From Gnetum montanum (taxonomy: Eukaryota; Streptophyta; Gnetopsida; Gnetales; Gnetaceae), in the NCBI GenBank assembly GCA_015680685.1, contig MNCI01025135.1:170372-234371 (forward strand): a stretch of DNA of 64,000 nt, read 5' to 3'. Both the position numbers and the translations under genes were made by a program. How positions within the stretch are numbered: the stretch's first letter is position 1; the number at the start of each line of letters is the position of its first letter. The notes below the pieces were generated by a model. The model had not been told where the DNA came from. It saw nothing but the letters and a program-made list of their open reading frames with translations, and made no database searches. Shown here one piece after another: positions 48,518-57,923 of this stretch.

Positions 48518-50499
48518 ATGTCTCTCCTACAAGATAATCATAATGCCACACTTAGTGAGGAAGTTCATTCGAGAACCAATGAGCTATATGACGATGAAGA
48601 TTGGAATATACAACCTGAAGTGGGAGTTTCTTATAAATAAGAAAAAAAACAACGTCATCGCAACACACGAAGACATAAATTACCCAATGATGATGAACCC
48701 CCACTAGCCACTACAAGCTTAACGCAAATACAAGAGGTTGTTCGAATCTCATGTAGGCATCATAAAGAGAGCCGACTACCTAGGCTTGATTTAAACAACT
48801 TTCCAAAATTTGCAGGAGGCTATGACTTAGATCCGCATCAACATTTACTAGCCTTCTACAATGCCTGCACTGGAACAATATTGATAACGGTTGGCAAAAA
48901 CTTAAGCTCTTTCCTATGATACTCGTTGACCAAGATAAAGTATGGTATGGATCGTTAAAACCAAATTCAATACGACGCTGGTCAATAATGGTAGAAGTAT
49001 TTAATGAAAAATATCAAACCTACGCAGGAGTGTCAGCCTTGAGGAAACAAATCCAAGGATGGAAACAAGAAAAACATGAACCCTTGGACATGGCCTTAGA
49101 AAGATATTATGCACTGTTAAACAATTGTCCAAGCCATGGATTTTTCGAGGAAAGGCTAATGTATCATATTATTGATGGGCTACGTAATGAAACAAGGGAG
49201 ACCTTAGGAATGTATGCCCAAGGTCAACTCCACAACCTACAAACCCATCAAATCCAAGAGCTTGTTAAGTGGGTAGAAAAAGAAGAAGGAGCATTAGCTA
49301 GATGGGAGAGTGTTGAAAAACATTAATGGGACTGAAATACTAACTCAACAAAGGTCCATGATCATAACAAGGAGAGATCAACAAATCTCAAGGTGGAGAC
49401 ATCATCTTTGCCAATACAACAATCGTTAAAAGAAGCAGAGGCAAAGATCAATAAGATGTTGGAATGGATGCATCAAAAGTGTGGAGAATATATCAACAAT
49501 ATTGGAGAGAGAGTTTTAAGAACCCAAGAAGCAGGAAAAACTAGTAGACATTCAGAGAAAAATAATAAAGGGAATAAGTGCTCAACTGCCAATCCTACGT
49601 ACGAATGCAACATATGCATGTACGATCACCCCAAGGGCCAATGCCCAATACTATTGCATATACATGAGCATTGGGGAAACACGCTACATCCAGGGTTCAT
49701 ACAGAGATATTATGTTCGATCACAGTGGTGACAATCCCAGTCGTGGGGGAGACCACCCTTAGACTGGAGGCACCCTTCATATTTCCCAAATCCAAATGCT
49801 TATCACGTTCAACATCCTGTTTCTCCATTCAGGCCACCATACTCTATCTCACCACAATACCATTCTCCACAATACTATCAACCTATACCTCCAACACAAC
49901 CACCTTATGCATCTTATATTCCTCCTAACTTTCAACATTCTTATCCTTTTCCTCCTTCCACAGTGCCACCAACGGTTCCTAAGGTGTTTGTGCCACCGCA
50001 ACAACCCATGAATAACACTTGTGCTACTAATTCTAATAGCAGTGTGAGGCCTCCTCAACATCAAAGGAGTCCTTTCTTTAAACATGGCCATAAGAAGGGA
50101 CAACACAATTTTGAGGTCACTGCATCTTCCAACCCAGCACAAGTCCCACATTGTGGTGCACCCTTACCTTTGAACCCAATGCCTCATGTAACCTCATCAG
50201 GGCCACCAACTTACACTCCAACAATCATACGACCCAATGAACATAACCATGGAAGGTATCAACCCAATCCTTGCATACCATCTAACGGTCACAAACATCA
50301 TAGTGGGTCAACTCGTTATCCAGGAACTACATTGTATAAAGTGCCCCACTATGCTCATTATAATCAAGTGCATGAACCCTGAGGGGATAAGTATGGCCAA
50401 GTTCCAATACTTTCAATATGCAATGATCCTTATCTTCCATTTATTGATCCTTGCCATACTCAACCGTTTAGTTATGGGGGATACCCCCCATTTCGATAA
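48518..50499 (+). pseudogene. A gag, nearly intact
   Basis: Starts MSLLQDNHNATLSEEVHSRT at 48518 (frame 2), meets a stop after SYK (TAA), and shifts frame near 48870. It then stays open in frame 1 from 48916 to the natural TAA at 50497-50499, apart from stops near 49325 and 50380 (TGA at an expected Arg). The capsid-like part (LDLNNFPKFAGGYDLDPHQH, WYGSLKPNSIRRWSIM, DGLRNETRETLGMYAQGQ) is followed by a coiled segment and a variant zinc knuckle CNICMYDHPKGQC (49606-49644; C-x2-C-x3-H-x4-C). A Pro/Gln/His-rich tail ends GGYPPFR. Gag has its own stop, so it is not fused to pol. Confidence 0.82.
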
Positions 50500-51270
50500 C
50501 AAGTAGGATTAATAAATATTTTTCATTTTCTTTAATTTTACAACTTTTTGTTTTCAGTTTTTCATTTTTCAACTTTTTGTTTTATCTTTTTATCTTTTTG
50601 TGTGTTTGTATTTTCATGTTTTTGTAAGTAATCTCATCTACGAATAAAACACTCATGTGGATCATTAATTGAGATGTGTTTTATGTTATTAAGTCATAAG
50701 TGATCAATTATTTGGAATAGTGAGCCCACTACACCCACTCATCCACTCTACAAATAAGAGGTTTTGTTCAAGGGTACAGTGATATTCTTGATATTTCTAA
50801 AACTTAAAAATTAATTTTGTGTTCATTGTACCCAGAATGAAGAAGGATGGACCAAGAGAGAATGATTAGGGTGTGACATCAAGGGGACTTGTGGATTCTC
50901 TTTGGTGACCTCTGTGGGAGTTATCATGCAATGTGGTTGTACTAAGATCCTTGTAGATCTAATGAAAAATGGGAGTAAGAGTAATCAAAAGGGCACTAAA
51001 AATCAAATGTTGTTCTAGGGGGTCCCACTGGAAAGACATGCACCCATGCTTTAAGGTTGGTGATTTTTCTGGATTCAGTAAAGTGAAAAAGAAAGAGAGA
51101 GAGAGAGAGAAAAAGAAAAAGAAAAGTGCCATAAAACAAAAATCACTCCTCCCTTGTACTAAAAGCCAAGTGATCGTATGCCTTGTTGTTACGGTACTCT
51201 CATAGTTGTTCATCATGGGATGAAACAATGCGATGTCACTGATTAGAAGGTTGGACTTGATCCTGATCTT
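50500..51270 (+). other. A spacer corresponding to the post-pol region
   Basis: Parallels the stretch after pol in B and E1: TTTTCAACTTTTTGTTTTA words, GAATAGTGAGCCCACTACACC, GGGTGTGACATCAAGGGGACT (compare B 43650). The whole pol ORF is therefore missing between 50499 and this spacer. A (GA)n run lies at 51092-51110. No coding. Confidence 0.65.
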
Positions 51271-51423
51271 GGAACGATGGTGAAACACCACAAAATTCCG
51301 AGCTTAGCACCTGTCCGACACCAAGCAAGTCCCCGGGACTCCAGACGACCGCAGCTACACTTGGTATCAAACACGGTAACTTATGAGATCAAATGCTTAA
51401 TTTTGGCTAAGTATGCAGCTTCA

Positions 51424-51985
51424 GCGTATACGCCCAAGTGCACACCATCAGCGTATACACCCAAATTCCCAGCGTATACATCCATCAGCGTATACGCCTG
51501 GCACTCTTCAGCGTATACGCCTGGCACTCTTCAGCATATACACCTAGCCCTCACAGCGTAGACGCCCGACTCCCTAGCGTACACGCCCAGGTACTGCAGA
51601 TGCACACACTCGACAACACGATCTCCATTGACAGCTTGAAGACAACGCCAAAGAGCAAGGATTGAAGCAAGTGGACACCCTTCGGCTTATACGCCCAACG
51701 TGTACGCCAGCATCCATCAGCGTATACGCCCAATGTGTATGCCAGCATCCATCAACGTACACACCCAGCATGTATGCCAGCATCCATCAGCGTATACGCC
51801 CAGCGTGTACGCCAGCATCCATCAACGTATACGCCTGGCATGTACGCCCAGCATACTTCAGCGTATACGCCCGGCATGTACGCCTGGCACAGCATCTCCA
51901 CTAAGTTCACAAACGCCCAGCACCTCCAGCGTATACGGTGATCTGATACAATGTATATGCCCGACGTATACGCCCAACACTTGTA
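51424..51985 (+). repeat. GTATACGCC minisatellite in A
   Basis: About 23 copies of a 16-18 bp word AGCGTATACGCCC or variants (GTGTACGCC, CATGTACGCC), centred on GTATAC or GTGTAC. Within 51700-51890 they form a 35-bp higher-order unit (CGTGTACGCCAGCATCCATC plus AGCGTATACGCCCAG) repeated about four and a half times. CpG-rich and little decayed compared with the rest of A. Confidence 0.88.
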
Positions 51986-52065
51986 ATATCTTGTACATTT
52001 GTAAATTGTGTGCATCCGGTCAATGCGCCACGTGTTGCCCATCCCGAGTCTAGCGTAACAACCTG

Positions 52066-52073
52066 TATAAAAA
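52066..52073 (+). promoter_or_regulatory. TATA box after the GTATACGCC array
   Basis: CCTGTATAAAAACCCC lies about 85 bp after the last array copy and about 650 bp before the ORF3 start. It mirrors the array-plus-TATA layout of the LTR U3 and of B at 44727-44827. The CpG-rich leader 52090-52560 follows, with further TTTACGC words at 52380-52450. Confidence 0.6.
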
Positions 52074-52711
52074 CCCCGATTTTCCACTTTACCAAGGTCG
52101 GTTGGCAAAATCCCGGAGCAGAGAACATTTATGCTGCGCACAAGAGTTGAAACCCTCTTACGCTGGAGAGCCCTGTATGCCGCACACAGTCTCTACGCTC
52201 CGCCTGCCCCGCGAATCAGCTGAGTCGTCCATGCATACGCCGGGGCTTTTCGTCCGCCTTGTGTCCCCTCACGACTGCGTTAGACCGGTGCACTGTACTT
52301 TGACTCTCGTTTACATTTGCTGCTTAATATCTTTTATAGTTTTATGTCAATTTGGCCCACGCATTCTGTTTGCACCTATTTACGCTTACGCTCTGCTTAC
52401 ATCTGTTTTACGCCGTTCACGCTTTGTTTACGCTCGTTACATCGTTTACGCATACCCAGCGTATAGCACTTTGCGTACGCGCGGGGAAATCCTTGTCTGA
52501 TCCGCATGCGGACCACCCGAGGTACTCTGCCTTCATTGCATTCTAGCTCACCCTCAGGCGAAGGTAGGGTCTTTTGTCCTTGTCCTACGATCCCACGGCC
52601 TCTGTTTTCCTTCCAGCCGGAGACTGATGATTTCGGAGAGGTAGAAAACAAGAAGCAGGGCCTGGCATAGACCAGGATCAATCGTTGCCACCGCAAGACT
52701 ACAGACCGTCG

Positions 52712-54415
52712 ATGAGCCATCTAAGGGCCATTGTTGAGACGGTTAGTTGGGGAAGTCGTGATGACGCAACCCTCTTCCGCGTCATTGATGATGCTGATTA
52801 GCCTACAATTTCGTTAGATCACATAAGGGGTGACTTATCAATTCAGACAGGAGGAGGGGAAAGAAGATGGTGTCAACAGATCTCTAGAAATGCGGCATCT
52901 TTTTAGGTGCAGTTAGAGACTGGTGAAGGGGCCACTGTGGTGGTCATGCAACACCAAAATGCTGCGGGAGCTGCTAAAGTGGTTGTTGACCATATCAAAG
53001 AGTCTTTTAATGTACTTGTTGTGCCACCGGAAGATCTCTCAAGAGCACGAGATTCTCAAACTCTTGTCGGAACCTCAATGACTCCTGCCAAACATGAGGA
53101 TGCACTTGACAAATTGCTTCAAACAGGGCAAGTTCTCATGTCCCTGTTTAACATCCCTCAGGATGTCACAACAATTCAATCAGACCTCATTTCCACCAAG
53201 GGAAAGCTGGTCATATCCGAAGTGAGGGCTGAGCATGCTGAAGCTGAAGTGCAGAAATTATAAGAGCAGCTCGTAGCCTTACAAGCAGCACAACGGGATC
53301 CTCTACAATTTGTTCCCACAGACTAGCTTGAAAATTTCAGAACTGAGCAATTAACCAAGCTAACCGCAGAGAATAAGAAGGTGGTAAGAGAAAAGGAGAA
53401 GGCTGTTTGGGATGCCTCCGTAGCAGAAGCGCAAACCCATGCACACCTTAAGGCACTCAAAGCCTTAGAAGAAGAGAACAAACAGTTGGTTGTAGATAAC
53501 CTTCGGTTTACCTCTATGGAGAAACAAAAGAATGTTCTCGATGAACACTTTCATCACCTATGAGAACAATTTATTCGAGTCAACCGAGATGTGAGCCATT
53601 TAGCCAGAGAGAATCGAACCCTCTCAATGGAGGAGGTACATGCTATTTGTCAGAAATCAGCAATCGAGATAAGCGCGTGGAAAAATGAGGCTAAATGACA
53701 CGAGAAGATGAAGGAGAATTCCCGTGACCAGGTGGGGATGTACAAACAAATCCTGGAGAAGGAGATCCATATGGCCAAGGCTCAAATCAACAATATCAGT
53801 GCTCAACACACTGATTGGAGGGCCATCTTGGACACTTAGGCCTACGCCCACCAAGCGCGAGTTAAAAATCGGGACCTGCAAATCCAAGACTTAATAGAAT
53901 ACATGGAGTTGGCAAACCTCAGATATGCCAACCTTGCCATGTTAACAATAGGGCGCTTGAGAATAGAGCTCGAACAGCACGTAGCTTCCACCCATCTCAA
54001 ATATGAGGCAAAATTTGTAGAACATAAGAAGCTGGTTGAAAAATTGAACGTTGCAAATTCTGAACTCAAGATGGTCAAAGCAAGCTACCAAGGGTAGAAA
54101 GATGTAGCAACCGACTTGGCTCGACGATTGGCAGATCTTCATGAATACAAAGACAAAGCTAGAGCCTACGAAGAGGAATGACAGGTGTTCATGGCATGGT
54201 ACGTCAAAGCTAATTAGATGTTCCCGCAACTACCCTGTCCATGGGAAGTGCCGACTCCATCAAACATCAGAACACTTGCATGGATGACACAAGACCCTCA
54301 GATTGAAGAGGAGAAGCTCCAGGCCATACTCTAATGCCATCAACCTTCCAATCCTAGAGCAAACAACAAAGGGAAAGCACCCATGGAGGAGCCACCACCA
54401 CCAGGAACTACATGA
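52712..54415 (+). pseudogene. A ORF3: coiled-coil protein
   Basis: Frame 2 from ATG 52712 (MSHLRAIVETVSWGSRDD) to the stop at 54413-54415, about 567 codons with roughly nine in-frame stops, many at expected Gln or Arg codons. No enzyme motif. Mostly heptad-like Leu/Glu/Lys/Gln segments (53201-53270, 53330-53560, 53700-54100), for example ALEEENKQLVVDNL and YMELANLRYANLAMLTIG. The tail is proline-rich (EEPPPPGTT). Clear homology to B ORF3: GEGATVVVMQ/GEGATILVMQ, SMEEVHAICQK/LMEEVHALCQK, YMELANL. The globular N-terminal domain of B is absent. Structural role unknown. Confidence 0.75.
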
Positions 54416-54578
54416 GTTCCACATTTTTGTAGTAGTTGTAGTATTTTTCTGTGTTGTGTCTTCCCACACTGCAACATTGTTTTATTTCATTCTTTTAGTT
54501 AATAATCTCATACCTATCCACTATGTAATTAATGAAGCTTATTCTCTTTGTAACTCGAGGATGAATTTTTATTCAATC

Positions 54579-54587
54579 GTGGGGGTA
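54579..54587 (+). promoter_or_regulatory. A polypurine tract
   Basis: GTGGGGGTA immediately before the 3' LTR, preceded by a conserved stretch ACTCGAGGATGAATTTTTAT also present before the 3' LTRs of B and E2. Primes plus-strand synthesis. Confidence 0.8.
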
Positions 54588-55578
54588 TGATGGGCTACGA
54601 TATCGCATAGGCCATGATATCACGTCCGTCGCGATATCGCATCCCACTGCGATATTGTGTCTTCCCTACGATATCGCGTATGTGATATCGCAGTCTGCCG
54701 TAATGTATATAAATAAGCAGCTCTCCCTTGTTGATCATCCCAGAATTAGATTATAGTGAGACTCTAGCAGTTTGATCTCTCCAGAGTTAGATTTTTTCTT
54801 GTGTCTACCCGCAGTGTGGTGAATGTAATTGTACGGTTTATTTATTCGAGTATGACGTACTTGGACATGCACATGATCGGCAATAAAGATCGAGATTACT
54901 TCATCATTGCAGCATTCACTTTGTTTGTTTATTTATTTAATGTTATTTATTGCTTTCGTAGCGCAGAATGAGTACAACTTGATTACGAGCATCTACGGAT
55001 GTGTATAGCTAGTCAAGGAATCGGCTACTCATCGCAATTAGTTTCTCTCTCATCCTTAAACTTATAGAACACAGAACGAGTATGACTTGATTACGAACAT
55101 TTAAGTGTGACTGCTTGGTATCCCAGTGGCGTACCTAGAATCTACGCTTGGTAACCTAGTGGCGTATCTGGGATCTATGCTTGGTAATCCTAGTGGCATA
55201 CCTTGGATCTACGGTTGGTAATCCTAGTGGTAGTCATGCACAAGGTCCAAGATGTGTACGGTTGATCAAGGAATCGACTACTCGTCGCACTTAGGCTAGA
55301 TTAGATTCTCTTACCCTTTCCCTCCTAGCTTAGCTTAGTTAATATTATTTTCCATTGTCTCAGGAGTAGAATTAGATTAGAAACATATCATACACCTCAC
55401 TCTGGAATAAACCGTATGTGAAAAATATAAATACTAGTCTAGGTGGGAAGACAGTGAACTGCGACCTAAGGTTAATGGTCTAGATACCACAACTAGTCCA
55501 TCTACAGAGTTCAACCAGATCGCACGTGAGAACGCTTGTATTCGTATGGTTGAGCGTAGGGGTACTTGCTGCTCATCA
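54588..55578 (+). repeat. A 3' LTR
   Basis: 991 bp, collinear with 47402-48373. U3 has more GATATCGC palindromes (54596-54690), TATAAATA is at 54708-54715, the poly-A signal AATAAA in GGCAATAAAGATCGAG near 54880, and four ~33-bp U5 repeats start at 55113, 55146, 55179 and 55213. Confidence 0.93.
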
Positions 55579-56315
55579 CTTGCAAAAGGAAGTCAATAAG
55601 AAACACATCCAAATAGCAAAGGCAAAAATAAACAAAGCCCTCTATCAACTCCAATAAGGTAGAGAGGTTTGGTAGCCCATCGTTGACGGGATTGATGCCT
55701 ATAATAAAGTAGAGATCTACCTAAAGGAGTTACAAATTGAAGAAATAACAAAGTACATGGAGCTGGCCAATCTCCATTACACAAACCTAGGAATGCTGAC
55801 TGCTAGATGGCCATGGTCAGAGTTAGAGAAAAAAGTGGCTAGCTTGTATTTGTTTATGAGGTAGAGTTCAAGCACCACAAAGACACCAAAAAAATCTTGA
55901 GACTACGAATGCTAAACTCAAAGTTCTCAGAGCATGATTCACAGATCAATGATCAACTATTAAGAACCTAGCCAAACAGAAGAATGATTACCAAGAGCTA
56001 AAGGACACAATCAAAGCATTCGACATTGAATGCAAACAATTCATTGCCTAGTTTGTCAATGCAAAGGAGCTATTTCCAGCAATACCGTGTCCCTAAGATG
56101 TGCTCGTTTTGTCCCATATTAGTGAAGTTGCATGGATGATGCACGATCCTAGAAGTAAGAAGAAGAAAATGAAAGCACTGTTGGATGCTTTCCCCCGCTC
56201 ACCAAAAGTTGCAACAATAGTAGGATAGCCATAGCTGCCTCAACCACCGCCCATGCGTGAAGCGGGTGAAGGTCCCTTAGAACCTTAGGAGCCACCACCA
56301 CCTAGGACCATCTGA
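55579..56315 (+). pseudogene. B ORF3, second part
   Basis: Continuation of the coiled-coil ORF after element A: QKEVNKKHIQIAKAKINKAL, KYMELANLHYTNLGMLTARW and, after frame disturbance, a coiled segment. It ends in the proline-rich tail (PQPPPMREAGEGPLEP, EPPPPRTI) at the stop 56313-56315. The tail matches the end of A ORF3, which marks the natural C-terminus. Confidence 0.75.
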
Positions 56316-56550
56316 TCTTCTCCATCAAACTTCACACCATCAAGTAACGTGTTGTCCAAGTTTGAAGAGTCATGTCATGGTGTTCAATTTTGTCTTGAAC
56401 ACTACCATTTTTCTAATGTGTTTATCTATACACATGGGTACTCCATTTTTGGTCAAATCAGTCAGACTTTTTTGTTTGAGAAAAGTCAATCAATAATCCC
56501 ATACCTTTCCAATTTTGTAAAAGAACTTGAGGATGAGTTTTTATTTATTC

Positions 56551-56559
56551 ATGGGGGTA
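56551..56559 (+). promoter_or_regulatory. B polypurine tract
   Basis: ATGGGGGTA directly before the 3' LTR, preceded by ACTTGAGGATGAGTTTTTAT as in A. Confidence 0.8.
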
Positions 56560-57425
56560 TGATGAGTTGCAGTTCGATCGGCTACGTTGACAAGGCCCTG
56601 TCGATGTAGTGTCTATATTTAATTATAAATACACGTCCACCAACTGCATTTATGGCAACAGAGATTTTTTAGCAATGAAGCTTTTGCAGTTTGTTTATTT
56701 GAGAGTTAAAATTTTCCTCCCAAGTACCTACAACAAGAGTCATTGAGTGTACGGATCTTTATTTGAGCATTGTTGTACCTAAGCACAATAGTGTGTGCGG
56801 CAATAAAGACGAGCTTTCTAATAATCCTTGCAACATTTTGGATAGATTACATATTTTTTATGCATTTAATGTTTTCAATTATTTATTAAATGTTTTTAAT
56901 TATTTATTAAATATTTTTCCATAATTAAATTAATGAAACAATTAAATAAGATAAGCTAGATAGATTAAACACATAAGTATGACCACTTCAAGTGTAACAT
57001 GTATTCACTTGGTAATCCCAACAGCATTATTGCTTGGTACACCTAGTAGTGTAGCGCTTGGTCGCCCAATAGCAGATATGTGGGTTCAAGACATGTACAA
57101 AAAGTAGGACTGGATGCTTATGTTAGGGTTAGTTAGACATTAGTTAATTAGTTAATTTAAATTAATTAATCCAATTACTTTAATCTCCCTTTGAACACCA
57201 AACCATAAAATATAAAATGATAAAAATCAGGTACCTCAATTACACTTAACCATACCAGTGTCCGTCACAAGTGTAATTGGGAAGACAATGATTGACCTTA
57301 AAGCAAAGGTTCACTTCCTAGAAGACTAGTGCACCAGAAACTACAAAGTTCATGAAATTTGACAAATCGCACATGAACGTTTGTGATTTGTATGGTTGGG
57401 TGTAGGGGTAACTCGCTGCTCATCA
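56560..57425 (+). repeat. B 3' LTR
   Basis: 866 bp, TGATGAGTTGCAG...GCTGCTCATCA; TATAAATA at 56624-56631. Relative to the 5' LTR it lacks about 65 bp of U3 repeats and has a ~21-bp tandem duplication of a TTTTTAATTATTTATTAAAT-like unit near 56870-56920. Together these account for the 44-bp length difference. Confidence 0.9.
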
Positions 57426-57430
57426 TAAGT

Positions 57431-57923
57431 CAAAGTGTTGTAATGAATAGGAATCAATCTCTATCTTATTACTATTCATGGAATGTGTTTAGGTACAATG
57501 CCACTTGAATAAGATGTTGTACAATTGACTCAAATCCACACTGCAAACACTCATTGACTATTCTCTAGGATTACAAAATAAAATTGCAAGCATTTTGCTA
57601 CATTAATAACCAAACAGTGCCTAATACGTAGTGGGTGCTTGCATATTTATAGGCAAATACAAGATTGCATCGACGGGATGCGTTAATGCATTTAGTTGCA
57701 TTTAATAAAGGTGTGTTGATAAGGATGTGTCAATGAGGATGTATTAACAGGGATGTGTTGACAAGGATACATCGATGAGGATGTGTCAATGGTCCTATGT
57801 CAACACATCTAAGATGCCTTGTGCATTAATGCATAAGAGCATTTTCATCCACACATATGCATCAACAGGGCTTCGTCAACAAGGATGCATCGACGAAGCT
57901 ACCTGAGATATCATGTCTCATCA
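57431..57923 (-). repeat. E5 5' LTR, outer half
   Basis: Continues the LTR of 34439-34976 across B. It holds the U3/R part: TATTTATA at 57644-57651, then many GATGTGTCAATG/GGATGTGTTGACAAGGAT words (57690-57900) and the outer end ..TGTCTCATCA. It parallels E2 11820-12249 closely (ATAAGATGT.ATACAATTGACT). Confidence 0.88.

Larger units (their letters stand above)
47402..55578 (+). mobile_element. A: gag plus coiled-coil ORF element without pol
   Basis: 8,177 bp, TGATGGGTCGCG...GCTGCTCATCA, with two full LTRs (972 and 991 bp) and the best tRNA-Asp primer site in the window. It is flanked by CCTGT (47397-47401) and CTTGC (55579-55583), which differ by two C/T changes. With one copy of the target removed, the B ORF3 frame reads through (DQVGL then QKEVNKKH). 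Internal order: gag, short post-pol-like spacer, CpG-rich GTATACGCC array with TATA box, coiled-coil ORF, polypurine tract. No protease, RT or integrase is present. It is younger than B. Confidence 0.9.
34977..57425 (+). mobile_element. B: large Athila-like element with nested insertions
   Basis: 22,449 bp from TGATGAGTCATAG to ..GCTGCTCATCA, flanked by a perfect duplication TAAGT (34972-34976 and 57426-57430). Removing nested element A and solo LTR C with their duplications leaves about 13.3 kb. Order: LTR, tRNA-Asp site, gag, protease, RT, RNase H, integrase, non-coding region, internal promoter-like block, third ORF (coiled coil), polypurine tract, LTR. Catalytic residues are lost (protease Asp, second RT Asp, first integrase Asp), so it is dead. 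It is the most complete guide to the family's structure. Confidence 0.9.

Noticed and set aside
51277-52546. Overlapping open frames on both strands over the GTATACGCC array (60-132 codons)
   Set aside because: They exist because the repeat lacks stops in several frames. The translations are repetitive (YTPSVYASIHQRI-like) with no domain.
54588-54700. CRISPR-like spaced palindromes (GATATCGC)
   Set aside because: Irregular spacing, inside an LTR U3, plant context; they are promoter-array words.
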